DNA from: Allobranchiibius huperziae
Lineage (GTDB): Bacteria; Actinomycetota; Actinomycetes; Actinomycetales; Dermatophilaceae
DNA: 64,000 bases
Direction of reading: 5' to 3'
NCBI RefSeq assembly: GCF_013410455.1
Contig: NZ_JACCFW010000001.1
Location: forward strand, 3,178,929-3,242,928
The notes under the pieces are model-generated. The model did not search any database. It had not been told where the DNA came from and saw nothing but the letters and a program-made list of their open reading frames with translations. How positions within the stretch are numbered: position 1 is the first letter of the stretch; each line of letters begins with the position of its first letter. Made by a program: the position numbers and the translations under genes. Below are positions 8,114 to 18,459 of the stretch, one piece after another.

Positions 8114-8824
8114 CTAGGCCGTCTTGCCCCCGTCGACCGAGAGCGTGGTGCCCATGACGTACCCGGCCTGCGGGGAGGCCAGCCAGGTCACCGCGTTCGC
8201 GACCTCCTGGGCGGAACCCATCCGTCGCAACGGGGTGTACCCGCCGACCCGTTCGCGGACCTCGGGGCCCAGCGCCATGATCGGCCCGGATTCGATGGGA
8301 CCGGGTGCCACCGCGTTGACGCGGATGCCCTGCTCGCCGTAGTCGATGGCAGCGGTGCGGGTGAGTCCGACGACGCCGTGCTTCGCCGCGGCGTACGCCG
8401 ACATCCCCGGCGTCCCCGACAGACCGGCACTGGAGGCGACGTTCACGATCGCGGCCCCGGCACTCATGTGGCCCAGTTCGAACTTCATCGCCGCAGCCAC
8501 CGCACGCAGCGTCGTGGCGATCACGCGGTCGAACTGCTCGAGGTCGAGCTCGGTCAGTGGAGTCGGTCGGTGGCTCAGGCCCACGTTGTTCACCGCCACC
8601 CGCAGGCCGCCCTCGGCCTCGGCCGCCTGCGCGATGGCGGCTTCCAACGCCGCGTCGTCGGTCGCGTCCAGGGCCACGGCGGTGATGCGGGCCGATGTCG
8701 AGGAGGCCAGTCGTTCCAAGGCTGCGGCGTCACGACCCAGCACCCAGACGGCGTGGCTCCGGGCCAGGGACAGAGTGACGGCATTGCCGATCAGGCCGTT
8801 GGCGCCGACGACGACGGCACTCAT
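8114..8824 (-). CDS. SDR-family oxidoreductase, MarR-controlled pair
   Basis: 236-residue short-chain dehydrogenase: VVGANGLIG (Rossmann glycine motif), NNVG, catalytic Ser in NVASSAG and YAAAK. C-terminal SVDGGKTA is typical of FabG-like SDRs. It begins with ATG overlapping the stop of the membrane protein gene by 4 bp (8821-8824), so the two are one transcript from the divergent promoter next to the MarR gene. The substrate is unknown. A detoxification or redox role is inferred only from MarR control. Confidence 0.8.
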   Translation of the reverse strand: MSAVVVGANGLIGNAVTLSLARSHAVWVLGRDAAALERLASSTSARITAVALDATDDAALEAAIAQAAEAEGGLRVAVNNVGLSHRPTPLTELDLEQFDRVIATTLRAVAAAMKFELGHMSAGAAIVNVASSAGLSGTPGMSAYAAAKHGVVGLTRTAAIDYGEQGIRVNAVAPGPIESGPIMALGPEVRERVGGYTPLRRMGSAQEVANAVTWLASPQAGYVMGTTLSVDGGKTA

Positions 8825-9540
8825 GCGGGCACCTCGCTCCAGGGCGACCGCCGCGACGCGGGGAGCAGGAATCCTGCCGCCACGAGCCAGAGCAGTCCGC
8901 CGAAGCGGCCGATCGGGAAGAGGAACTGCAACGGCTGCGCCACCATCGCCACGAAGCTGAGCTCGCAGCACGCGGCGAGCACCAGGCCGACCCACGTCAA
9001 CCACCTGGGAAGCAGTCGCAGCAGATGCCCGGGCACGGCGAGACCAGCGACGAGCAGTCCCATGCCGAGGACGAAACCCACGCTGCCGGTGATGAAGGAC
9101 AAGAAGCTGAGGGCGTGCAGCAGGGTGGGGTCCGTGGCGAGTTCGTGTCGGCTCGAGACCCACCCGATCAGGCCGGAGAGCATCAGCATGGTCGAGGCGA
9201 GGAAGCCTCCGAAGACGCCGATGACCGGCCCGGGCACCCGGACCCCGAGCTTCTGCTGACGCACGTAGATCGTCGCGCTCAGGATGCCGAGGGGTACGGC
9301 CGAACCGACCTGGATCCACGCCATCACCCGGGTCGCGGACCGGTACTGCCCGATCCTGTGGGCGAGGTGCTGCGATGAGGTGAACGGCGACTCCAGCGCG
9401 TGGCCCTTGGACATCGCCGCACCGACGACCAGTCCCAGCAGCGTGAGAAGCAGCGCGACGAGGGCCACGATCCCCGGATGCGGACCGCCCAGACGACGGC
9501 CGCTCGACGGCGCTGCCCGGCGTACGAGATTTTCAGTCAT
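8821..9540 (-). CDS. Six-helix integral membrane protein of unknown function
   Basis: 239 residues with about six hydrophobic segments (for example IVALVALLLTLLGLVVGAA and the last one around RFGGLLWLVAAGFLLP). The layout recalls DUF4386-like membrane proteins, but I cannot name the family with certainty. ATG 9540 is preferred over the ATG at 9552 because the latter would place the start inside the palindromic operator. It is translationally coupled to the downstream SDR. Confidence 0.65.
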   Translation of the reverse strand: MTENLVRRAAPSSGRRLGGPHPGIVALVALLLTLLGLVVGAAMSKGHALESPFTSSQHLAHRIGQYRSATRVMAWIQVGSAVPLGILSATIYVRQQKLGVRVPGPVIGVFGGFLASTMLMLSGLIGWVSSRHELATDPTLLHALSFLSFITGSVGFVLGMGLLVAGLAVPGHLLRLLPRWLTWVGLVLAACCELSFVAMVAQPLQFLFPIGRFGGLLWLVAAGFLLPASRRSPWSEVPA

Positions 9541-9544
9541 ATTT

Positions 9545-9571
9545 AGAATCATTCACTTGCAGAATGATTCT
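9545..9571. promoter_or_regulatory. Perfect palindromic operator, divergent MarR promoter
   Basis: AGAATCATTC (9545-9554) and GAATGATTCT (9562-9571) are exact inverted repeats with a 7-bp spacer. The element is AT-rich in GC-rich surroundings and sits between the membrane-protein/SDR pair and the marR gene, 23 bp before the marR GTG. This is the expected place and symmetry for a MarR dimer autoregulating itself and the divergent operon. Confidence 0.75.
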
Positions 9572-9594
9572 GTCAACGTCGATATACTTCCGAC

Positions 9595-10053
9595 GTGCCC
9601 GGCCCTTCGCGAACCGCCTTCCGACTCTCCCAACTGGGGAACTTCGCTGCCGCCCGGTTCGCCGAGCTCACCCGTTCCCTCGGGCTCACGCCGAGCGATG
9701 CGGGCGTACTGCGGCTCCTCGGGCGCGAGCCGGGCATCAGCCAACGCGGCCTGGCGGACCGGCTCGGTGCGGTTCCGAGCCGAGTGGTGGTGCTCATCGA
9801 CTCGATGGAACGGCGCGGCCTGGTGACGCGCACCCGGAGCAGCACCGACCGGCGCACCCAGGAACTGACGCTCACCGAGCAGGGCCAGCACGCGCTGCTG
9901 CAGTTACGCGGACTCGCCCAGGAGCACGACGCAGCCGTCCTCGCGCCGCTCACGCAGGAGGAGAGGGAGCAACTGGTCGCGCTGCTCGCCAAACTCTCCG
10001 AAGGTCACCGCCTCGACCCGGACGTGCATCCCGGCTACCGCGACAGCGCCTGA
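9595..10053 (+). CDS. MarR-family transcriptional regulator
   Basis: 152-residue winged-helix regulator. The recognition region SQRGLADRLGAVPSRVVVLIDSMERRGLV and the wing RTRSSTDRRTQELTLTEQG are canonical MarR. It is divergent from the membrane-protein/SDR pair and shares the palindrome 9545-9571, so it probably represses that pair until a small ligand binds. GTG start at 9595. Confidence 0.85.
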   Translation: MPGPSRTAFRLSQLGNFAAARFAELTRSLGLTPSDAGVLRLLGREPGISQRGLADRLGAVPSRVVVLIDSMERRGLVTRTRSSTDRRTQELTLTEQGQHALLQLRGLAQEHDAAVLAPLTQEEREQLVALLAKLSEGHRLDPDVHPGYRDSA

Positions 10054-10057
10054 GGAC

Positions 10058-10651
10058 TCACCGACCCGCGGTCCGCGCGACCTCGCGCTCGGCGAGGGCG
10101 AGTACGTCGGCCGCAAGGCGATCCGCGTCGCTCTGATCGGTCGGGTGGCCCATCAGCACCCGGCCGTAGAGCGGCATCACCAGGTGGTCGATGATCTGCT
10201 CCACGCTCGGCGCGCGTTCGCCGCGAGCCACAGTGCGCTCGATGAGTTCCGTTGCCATCACGCGGCGTTGAGCCAGGCACGGGCAGTCCGGCGCGAGTCC
10301 GTCCCGGGCGGCCACCATGGCCCTCAGATAGCGGGTGCGCTTCGGGGTGCCGATGTCCTCCAGGACGATGCGGGCCCAGGCCTGCAGGTCGCCCGCCAGC
10401 GAGCCGGTGTCCGGCGCGCGGTCGCCGTCCTTGGTGAGGGCCGCGACGGCGACCTCCTCCAACAGCTCGTCGATGTCCCCCCACCGACGGTAGATGCTCG
10501 TGGGGTTGACCCCGGCTCGCTCGGCGACCACCGGGATGGTCAGCCGGTCAGGTTTGCCCTCGCCCATCAGCTGGCCGACGGCGGTGTAGATGGCATCGAG
10601 CACGCGGGCACTGCGGCCACCGGTGCGACGAAGTGGTGCAGTGGACGTCAT
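10058..10651 (-). CDS. TetR-family transcriptional regulator
   Basis: 197 residues. N-terminal HTH about residues 15-60 (LTIPVVAERAGVNPTSIYRRWGD), then a variable ligand-binding C-terminal domain with a TetR_C-like TKDGDRAPDTGSL. It is divergently transcribed from the MFS gene at 10743 with a 91-bp shared promoter region, the usual arrangement for a repressor of an efflux pump. Convergent with the MarR gene (4-bp gap). Confidence 0.85.
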   Translation of the reverse strand: MTSTAPLRRTGGRSARVLDAIYTAVGQLMGEGKPDRLTIPVVAERAGVNPTSIYRRWGDIDELLEEVAVAALTKDGDRAPDTGSLAGDLQAWARIVLEDIGTPKRTRYLRAMVAARDGLAPDCPCLAQRRVMATELIERTVARGERAPSVEQIIDHLVMPLYGRVLMGHPTDQSDADRLAADVLALAEREVARTAGR

Positions 10652-10665
10652 ACGGGCATTATTGC

Positions 10666-10675
10666 AAAGATCTTT
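10666..10675. promoter_or_regulatory. Short palindrome in the tetR-MFS intergenic region
   Basis: AAAGATCTTT is a perfect 10-bp palindrome, AT-rich against the background, 15 bp upstream of the tetR ATG. It is a candidate TetR half-site or operator core. TetR sites are usually longer, so support is weak. Confidence 0.3.
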
Positions 10676-10742
10676 CCGTTAAGCCTCCGAGCCTGCTACG
10701 GTTGCTAAAGCCAATCCCGTTGCGTTAACACTCGAGGTCACC

Positions 10743-12017
10743 GTGTTCACACCCCTGCACCGTCCCGCGGCGTTCGTCGTGGCAGGCGCGGCCGCCACCG
10801 CGATCTTCGCCGGTTCCGGAGCTCCGTCGCCCATCTACCCGCTCTACCAGCAGCTCTGGCACTTCTCCCCGTCGACGCTGACCCTCATCTTCGCGGTCTA
10901 CGTCTTCGCGCTGCTGCTCGCCCTCCTCACCGTGGGCTCGTTGTCGGACCACATCGGGAGGCGCCCGGTGGCCGTCAGCGGTCTCCTGCTGCTGGCCGTC
11001 AGCATGGCGCTCTTCATCGACGCCCACGGCACCGGCGGGCTGATGGCCGCCCGCATCGTCCAGGGGCTCGCGACCGGCGCGACGATGGGAGCGATCAGCG
11101 CACTCATCGTCGACCGACAGGCCACTCCCCGCACGGGCTCGGTCGTGACGTCGTCGGCGCCAGTGGCCGGCATCGCCCTCGGGTCGGCGTTCGCCGGCGC
11201 GCTCGTGCAGTGGGCCCCCGCGCCCCGGCTCCTCGTCTACTGGGTGCTGCTGATCGCCTACCTCGTCCTGGCGCTGCTGCTCGTGCGCATCCCGGATGCG
11301 CCACGCGCGGCGGACGCCGGGCGGCCGTCCGTCTGGCGCACCCTGCGCCCGAGCGTCGGAGTGCCCGCCGCGCTACGCGCGACCTTCCTCGCCGCGGTGC
11401 CGATGCTCTGCGCCACCTGGGCGCTCGGGGGTCTCTACCTGTCGCTCGGCTCATCGGTCGTGGCGCGCATCCTCGGCGTCCAGAACCACTTCGTCGCCGG
11501 CCTCGTCGTCGCCACCAACTTCGCCGCCGGCGCGGTGGGCGCCGCGTTGGTCTCCAAGTTGCCGCAGCACCGACGCGAGGTGCTCGGGTTCCTCACGCTC
11601 GGCGGTGGACTCGCGTTGACCATCGCCGCCGTACTGGTCGAGTCGCTGCCGCTCTACGTGGTCGGCGCGGCGATCGGCGGCCTCGGCTTCGGCAGCTCGT
11701 TCCTGCTGATCCTGTCCGGCTTCGCCGCCCGCACGGAGCCGGAGCATCGCAGCCAGGTCTTCTCGGCGACGTACATCGTGAGCTACGTGGCGTTCAGCAT
11801 CCCGGCCGTCGTGGCGGGTTTCGCGAGCCAGTCCTTCGGACTGCGTCCGACGGTGCTCGTCTATGCCGCCGTCGTGCTGGCACTCGTGCTGCTGGCGGCG
11901 GGGCTTGCGCGGCGGACCCACCTCGCGGGAGTGGGCGCCGAGCGCACCGTCACAGTCGACGCCGGGCCGGTCCCGGTCGCCGCCTGCTCCTGCGACGTCG
12001 CGCCGTCGACCGATTGA
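10743..12017 (+). CDS. MFS efflux transporter
   Basis: 424 residues with about 12 hydrophobic segments. The MFS loop 2-3 motif appears as GSLSDHIGRRPV, and SSAPVAGIALGSAF resembles motif C of drug/H+ antiporters. It probably exports a small hydrophobic compound, under the adjacent divergent TetR regulator. The N-terminus GAPSPIYPLYQQ is common in actinobacterial MFS exporters. GTG start at 10743. The substrate is not identifiable. Confidence 0.82.
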   Translation: MFTPLHRPAAFVVAGAAATAIFAGSGAPSPIYPLYQQLWHFSPSTLTLIFAVYVFALLLALLTVGSLSDHIGRRPVAVSGLLLLAVSMALFIDAHGTGGLMAARIVQGLATGATMGAISALIVDRQATPRTGSVVTSSAPVAGIALGSAFAGALVQWAPAPRLLVYWVLLIAYLVLALLLVRIPDAPRAADAGRPSVWRTLRPSVGVPAALRATFLAAVPMLCATWALGGLYLSLGSSVVARILGVQNHFVAGLVVATNFAAGAVGAALVSKLPQHRREVLGFLTLGGGLALTIAAVLVESLPLYVVGAAIGGLGFGSSFLLILSGFAARTEPEHRSQVFSATYIVSYVAFSIPAVVAGFASQSFGLRPTVLVYAAVVLALVLLAAGLARRTHLAGVGAERTVTVDAGPVPVAACSCDVAPSTD

Positions 12018-12041
12018 CGGGACTCGTCGACCGCCGGCAGA

Positions 12042-12914
12042 TCAGTGCTGCGCCAGGAAGGTGAGCGCGGCGGGCAGGTGGGCCGCCCAGAACGACCCGT
12101 CATGGCTTCCCGGCGCGAATCCGCCCGCAGGAGAGGGCTTCAGACGGCTTCTCAGGGTGTGCGTGGCGGACGCGAACGGGTCGGAGTCGCCACAGTCGAT
12201 GCGCAGCGGCACCCGCTCCAAGGCGGGGATGAGACCGAAGATCGTGTTGCGGTCGAAGTCCGCGGCGTCGTCGAACGCCCCGGCCGGGGTCTGACCCGCG
12301 GACAGCCACAACGCCGGTGACGCCGACGCGACGGCACGCACCATGGTCGGGTAGCGGGTGGCGAGCAGCATCGCGCCGTACCCGCCCATCGACAGCCCGT
12401 AGAGCCCGACCCTGCCTGTCGACATCCCGCGCTGCGCGAGATGCGGCAGCAACTCCTGCATGACCATCGCGCCGGCGTCGGTGCCGTCCGCGCGTCGGTG
12501 GAAGTAGCCGTCGGCACCGCAGTCGACCGTGACCAGAGCCAGCGGCCGGCGGGCCGAGGCGGACGCGGTGTCGACGGCGGCCTGCGCGTGCAGGCCGACG
12601 ATCGAGGTGTGGTCGCCGCCGCGCCCGTGCAGACCGATGACCACGCCGGCCGCAGCGATCGAGGTCAACTTCGAGGGCAGCACGATCTGGTAGGTCGGTG
12701 TCGACTTCAGGTACGTCGAGGCGAAGCGGCCCTGCAGGGCGAACGTCGTCCGGCTGGTGCCACTGCTGCTCAGCACCCGCGCGGTGGGCGTCGATCCGGT
12801 TGCGCCGGAGGAGCATCCGGCGAGCGCCGCGACGGCTGCGCCGCCCAGCAGACCACGTCGGGTGAGGCGGGACGAGACGTGTGCAGGCGCCGGCATGTCC
12901 GCATTGTGCGTCAT
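12042..12914 (-). CDS. Tat-exported lipoprotein, alpha/beta-hydrolase (esterase)
   Basis: 290 residues. TRRGLLGGAAVAALAGC combines a twin-arginine signal with a lipobox (LAGC), so the protein should be a membrane-anchored lipoprotein exported folded. The mature part is a esterase-D-like alpha/beta hydrolase: oxyanion region GLHGRGGDH, nucleophile elbow GLSMGG, and a C-terminal His in GSHDGSFW. Likely acts on short acyl esters at the cell surface. ATG 12914 and ATG 12896 are both possible; neither has a clear ribosome-binding site. Confidence 0.78.
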   Translation of the reverse strand: MTHNADMPAPAHVSSRLTRRGLLGGAAVAALAGCSSGATGSTPTARVLSSSGTSRTTFALQGRFASTYLKSTPTYQIVLPSKLTSIAAAGVVIGLHGRGGDHTSIVGLHAQAAVDTASASARRPLALVTVDCGADGYFHRRADGTDAGAMVMQELLPHLAQRGMSTGRVGLYGLSMGGYGAMLLATRYPTMVRAVASASPALWLSAGQTPAGAFDDAADFDRNTIFGLIPALERVPLRIDCGDSDPFASATHTLRSRLKPSPAGGFAPGSHDGSFWAAHLPAALTFLAQH

Positions 12915-12949
12915 GAGAATCCGGTGGACGCGGCTTATAGCGTTCCGGC

Positions 12950-13993
12950 ATGGACATCACCTCGCCGCGCAAGGCCGGCCCGGGGGAGAAGATCGCGGTG
13001 CTGTCGCCGTCGTTCGCCGCCCCGGCCGTCGCTCCCGCGGTGCACGAGCAGGCTCTGCAGCGTTTGCAGTCGGTCACCGGCCTGGTGCCCGTCGAGTTTC
13101 CGACGACCCGCCGCCTCGGCGCACCGGCCCGCGAGCGGGCCGATGATCTGAACGCCGCGTTCGCCGACCCGCAGATCCGCGCCGTGATCGCCACCATCGG
13201 CGGCGACGACCAGATCACGGTCATCCCGCATCTCGACGCCGGGCTCGTCACGCGCGACCCCAAGCCGTTCCTCGGATACAGCGACAACACGAATCTGCTG
13301 AACTGGCTCTGGACCCACGGCGTCGCCGGTTACTACGGCGGCTCCACGCAGATCCACCTCGGACCGGGGCCCGGGGTCGACCCCATCCACGAGGCGTCCC
13401 TGCGGGCGGCGCTGCTGACCGGGGACCGGCTGGAGCTCATCGATCCCGGAGAGTCCGAGGACTTCGGGTACGACTGGAGCGACCCTCGCGCCCTCACGCA
13501 GTACGGCGATCGCGAACCGACCGAGCCGTGGGCCTGGTCCGGGCCCGCACGCTCGGTGACCGGCCGCACCTGGGGCGGGTGCATCGAGGTCGTGCAGTGG
13601 TTGCTGACAGCCGGCCGATTCCCGACGGACGCCTCCGTCCTCGACGGCGCGGTCCTGCTGCTCGAGTCGTCGGAAGAGCTCATCCCGGCGCGCGAGTTCG
13701 GTTACATCGCCCGGTCGCTCGGCGAGCGAGGGATCCTCGCGGCGGTCGACGCGGTCGTCGTCGCCCGGCCGCCCACGTCGGACTTCACCACACGGCCGTC
13801 GGCCGACGAGCGGCGCGCGAAACGCGACGAGCAACGCGACACGATCATCGGCGTCGTGCGCGACTACAACCCGGATGCGATCGTCGTGGTCGGGCCGCCC
13901 TTCGGGCACACCCGGCCGCAGTGGATCCTCCCGTACGGCGGCCACGTCACGGTCGGCGGCGCCACCCGGCGAGTGTTCGCGGACTACAGCTGA
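12950..13993 (+). CDS. S66-family peptidase (LD-carboxypeptidase/MccF-like)
   Basis: 347 residues. Nucleophile Ser lies in FLGYSDNTNLL, and TIGGDDQ plus GGCIEVVQW match S66. Family members are either muramoyl-tetrapeptide LD-carboxypeptidases or MccF-type enzymes that destroy microcin C-like aminoacyl nucleotides. The WxxGCIE arrangement and length favour the MccF-like subgroup. No signal peptide, so it is cytoplasmic. Divergent from the lipoprotein esterase and convergent with hspR. Confidence 0.78.
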   Translation: MDITSPRKAGPGEKIAVLSPSFAAPAVAPAVHEQALQRLQSVTGLVPVEFPTTRRLGAPARERADDLNAAFADPQIRAVIATIGGDDQITVIPHLDAGLVTRDPKPFLGYSDNTNLLNWLWTHGVAGYYGGSTQIHLGPGPGVDPIHEASLRAALLTGDRLELIDPGESEDFGYDWSDPRALTQYGDREPTEPWAWSGPARSVTGRTWGGCIEVVQWLLTAGRFPTDASVLDGAVLLLESSEELIPAREFGYIARSLGERGILAAVDAVVVARPPTSDFTTRPSADERRAKRDEQRDTIIGVVRDYNPDAIVVVGPPFGHTRPQWILPYGGHVTVGGATRRVFADYS

Positions 13994-14007
13994 GTCCGGC
14001 GCCCGGC

Positions 14008-14033
14008 GGCTGCGCGATCGACGGCGCGCAGCC
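14008..14033. terminator. Convergent hairpin between the S66 peptidase gene and hspR
   Basis: GGCTGCGCG (14008-14016) and CGCGCAGCC (14025-14033) form perfect 9-bp arms around an 8-nt loop, 15 bp after the peptidase stop and 17 bp before the hspR stop. Probable bidirectional terminator without a T tract. Confidence 0.5.
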
Positions 14034-14050
14034 CGCCGACGCCAGGAGTG

Positions 14051-14485
14051 TCAGGTGCGCTGGCCCCAGACGACCAGGGACGTGCCCGACCGCGGGCGGT
14101 CGGCGCGCTGCCCCGGACGCAGGGCGACGATCTGACCGTCCGGCCCCACGGCGAACGTGCGGGCCTGCGCCACGACCCGCGCGTCGTCCAAACGCTCGGT
14201 GAGCTGATCTACCTGCCGCTGAAGGGTCTCGACCTGTTCCTCCAGCTCCAGGATCCGGGCGATGCCGGCGAGGCTGATGCCCTCCTCCTGCGAGAGCCGC
14301 TGCACCTCCCGCAGGAGCGCCACGTCCCTGCTGGAGTAGCGCCGGCCACCGCCACCGGTGCGTGACGGGGTCACCAGACCGAGCCGGTCGTACTGGCGCA
14401 GCGTCTGCGCGTGCATGCCCGCCAGCTCGGCGGCGACCGAGATGACGTAGACCGGGGTGTCCTCACCCGGACGGTTGGATGCCAT
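14051..14485 (-). CDS. hspR: HspR, heat-shock repressor (MerR family)
   Basis: 144 residues. MerR-type HTH from residue 12 (VYVISVAAELAGMHAQTLRQYDRLGLV), followed by GGGGRRYSSRDVALL and a coiled-coil ELEEQVETLQRQVDQLTERL. HspR binds HAIR inverted repeats and uses DnaK as co-repressor, closing a feedback loop on its own operon. The C-terminal tail ends SLVVWGQRT. It is the last gene of the dnaK operon, 5 bp after dnaJ. Confidence 0.93.
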   Translation of the reverse strand: MASNRPGEDTPVYVISVAAELAGMHAQTLRQYDRLGLVTPSRTGGGGRRYSSRDVALLREVQRLSQEEGISLAGIARILELEEQVETLQRQVDQLTERLDDARVVAQARTFAVGPDGQIVALRPGQRADRPRSGTSLVVWGQRT

Positions 14486-14490
14486 GACGG

Positions 14491-15480
14491 TTAAGCGCGG
14501 GCCTTCGCGAACAGCTCCGCGCGCGGGTCGCCGTCGGCGTCCGTGGCGAGCGTCTCGATGGCGGCCCGGGTCTCGTCGGTGAGCGTGGTCGGTACGACGA
14601 CCGAGACCGTGGCGATCAGGTCCCCGGTCGTGGACGAGGTCTTCACGCCGCGGCCCTTGACCCGCAGCTTGCGGCCGGACGGCGTCCCCGCGGCGACCTT
14701 GACCTTCACCGGTGCCCCTTCGAGCGTCGGCACGGAGACCGTGGCGCCCAGCGCCGCCTCCGCGAACGTGACCGGCAGGTCCACGGTCAGGTTGTTGCCG
14801 TCCCGGCCGAAGACCGGGTGCGGCTCGACGGTGACCCGCAGCAGCAGGTCCCCGGCGCCCGCCTCGCCGGGCTGGCCCTTGCCGCGCAGCCGGATCGTCT
14901 GGCCGTCCTTCACCCCGGCGGGGATGCGCGTCTTGATGGTCGCGCCGTCCGCCGCCTGGAGCGAGACGGTCTGGCCCTCGGCCGCGGACCGGAAGCTGAG
15001 CGTCGTACGCGCCTCGAGGTCGGCTCCGCGGCTGGGTGCACCGAAGCCGCCGTACCCGCCACCGCCGAACGGCGATCCACCCCCACCGAACCGGCCCAGG
15101 ATGTCGTCGAGGTTGATCTGCTGGCCCCCGGCGCCACCACCCGAGGTGCGGGCACCGCCGAACTGGGAGAAGAGGTCCTCGAAGCCGCCCGCTCCGCCGC
15201 CGGGCATCCCGCCCGGGCCGCCGGCCGTGAAGCGCGCGCCGCCACCGACCATCTGACGCAGCTGGTCGTACTCCTTGCGCCGATCGGGGTCGGACAGCAC
15301 CGAGTTGGCCTCGCCGATGTCCTTGAACTTCTGCTCGGCCGCGGTGTCACCGGGGTTCTGGTCCGGGTGCCACGTGCGCGCCAGCTTGCGGTAGGCCTTC
15401 TTGATCTCCGCGTCCGACGCGTCCTGCGAGACGCCGAGAATCGCGTAGAAGTCCTTTTCCAGCCAGTCCTGACTCGCCAT
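14491..15480 (-). CDS. dnaJ: DnaJ-type co-chaperone lacking the zinc finger
   Basis: 329 residues. J domain at the N-terminus ([27 protein letters not shown] is its start) with the HPD motif in TWHPDQNP. A long Gly/Phe-rich linker follows, then a beta-sheet C-terminal substrate domain. There are no CxxCxGxG zinc-binding repeats, so this is a type B (CbpA-like) J protein despite sitting in the dnaK operon. It stimulates DnaK ATPase and delivers clients. 117 bp separate it from grpE, and that gap contains nested hairpins. Confidence 0.9.
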   Translation of the reverse strand: MASQDWLEKDFYAILGVSQDASDAEIKKAYRKLARTWHPDQNPGDTAAEQKFKDIGEANSVLSDPDRRKEYDQLRQMVGGGARFTAGGPGGMPGGGAGGFEDLFSQFGGARTSGGGAGGQQINLDDILGRFGGGGSPFGGGGYGGFGAPSRGADLEARTTLSFRSAAEGQTVSLQAADGATIKTRIPAGVKDGQTIRLRGKGQPGEAGAGDLLLRVTVEPHPVFGRDGNNLTVDLPVTFAEAALGATVSVPTLEGAPVKVKVAAGTPSGRKLRVKGRGVKTSSTTGDLIATVSVVVPTTLTDETRAAIETLATDADGDPRAELFAKARA

Positions 15481-15512
15481 CCTCAGCGCTCTCCTTCCGT
15501 TGTCTGCTTCAC

Positions 15513-15582
15513 CGAGCGGAGGGGTCCGGTCCCGAGTGGAGGGGTCGTGACCCCTCCGCCCGAGTGTGAACCCCTCCGCTCG
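15513..15582 (-). repeat. Nested inverted repeats between grpE and dnaJ
   Basis: Outer arms CGAGCGGAGGGGT (15513-15525) and ACCCCTCCGCTCG (15570-15582) are perfect 13-bp inverted repeats. Inside, GGAGGGGTC (15538-15546) and GACCCCTCC (15549-15557) form a second 9-bp hairpin with a 2-nt loop. The core GGAGGGGT occurs in both left arms, so the left arm of one stem can also pair with the right arm of the other. Possible partial terminator or RNA-processing site that sets dnaJ/hspR expression below dnaK/grpE. Confidence 0.6.
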
Positions 15583-15597
15583 ACGGGGTGGGTGTTA

Positions 15598-16331
15598 CTA
15601 CTTCGGGTCGGCGACGGCGACCCGGGCCGGCCGGACGACGCGGTCGCCGATCCGGTAACCGGGCTGCATCACCTGGACGACGGTGGTGGCCGTGGTGCCG
15701 TCCGGAAGGTCGGCCTCCACGTTCATCAACGCCTCGTGCTGTGCGGGATCGAACGCCTCACCGGGCTCGCCGAAGCGCTCCAGGCCGTGTCGGCCCAGGG
15801 TCGTCTCCAGCTTGTCGGCGATCTTCTCGAACGGCGTGCCCGCCAGGTCACCGTGCTCACGCGCCAGGTGGAAGTCGTCGAGCACGGGCAGCAGGGACTC
15901 CACGATCCGCGCGGTCTGCGCGTCCCGCTGGGTCTCGCGGTCCCGGTCGACCCGGCGCTTGTAGTTGACGTACTCCGCCTGCACCCGTCGGACGTCCTCC
16001 AGCCGCTCCCGGGCGAGCACCGTGTCAGGGTGCTCGTCGGTCAGGGACGAGGCGTCGTCCGGCACGACGAATGACGGGTCCGTCGGCACGCCGGCGTCCT
16101 GCGGGGACGACGGCTGCTTGCCGCCGGGCAGGTCGTCGCCGACCGCGCCACCGAAGGCGCTGTCGCCGCCGGCAGTCTCTTCCGAGTCGTTACTCACTGA
16201 ATCTCCCTGCGCTTGCTGACCGCCCCGCACCTCCCCCGTCTTCGGGTCGAAGCGACGCTTGTCGCGGATGACGACCGGCTCGTCCGGTCCGTCCTCCTTG
16301 CCGGAGGACGGACCCGGACGGTCCTGGTCGG

Positions 16332-16335
<4 letters not shown>
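15598..16335 (-). CDS. grpE: GrpE nucleotide exchange factor
   Basis: 245 residues. An acidic, disordered N-terminus of about 90 residues precedes the long dimerisation helix ([22 protein letters not shown]) and the C-terminal beta-wing ([40 protein letters not shown]). It releases ADP from DnaK. The ATG overlaps the dnaK stop (ATGA at 16332-16335). Confidence 0.93.
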
Positions 16336-18221
<1,886 letters not shown>

Positions 18222-18325
18222 GTTCGGTGCTCCTTGTTGCTCGGTGCGACCGGCTCTTCCCGCGGTCGCGGTTTCGTCTGATGCGCCGGGTGCCCGGCGA
18301 GCGCTCAGCCCACCGGCTCCGGTGG

Positions 18326-18346
18326 GTTGACTGCCTCTGACTCAAC
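18326..18346. promoter_or_regulatory. HAIR element 1 (HspR operator) upstream of dnaK
   Basis: GTTGACT-N7-ACTCAAC matches the HAIR consensus CTTGAGT-N7-ACTCAAG in spacing and in most half-site positions. It lies 105-125 bp upstream of the dnaK ATG. On the dnaK strand a perfect -35-like TTGACA lies at 18364-18369, so this HAIR would overlap or follow the -10 region, as expected for repression. Confidence 0.75.
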
Positions 18347-18380
18347 TCCGCGGTGGCCCCTCTTGTCAACTCGGGGCTGC

Positions 18381-18401
18381 GTTAAGTTGCGTCTACTTGA
18401 C
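18381..18401. promoter_or_regulatory. HAIR element 2 (HspR operator) upstream of dnaK
   Basis: GTTAAGT-N7-ACTTGAC has the same 7-N7-7 geometry as HAIR 1 and lies 55 bp (about five helical turns) from it, which would place two HspR dimers on one face of the DNA. A partly overlapping TTGACTCAAC extends to 18406. Confidence 0.65.
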
Positions 18402-18459
18402 TCAACCCTTCGGAGCGGCGTGATGTTCCCGCTGCAGGGCCCGTTCTGACGGGTGTTCC

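Noticed and set aside
15500-15600. Riboswitch or RNA thermometer before dnaJ
   Set aside because: Known thermometers need a stem sequestering the Shine-Dalgarno; these hairpins end about 30 bp before the dnaJ start and do not cover it.
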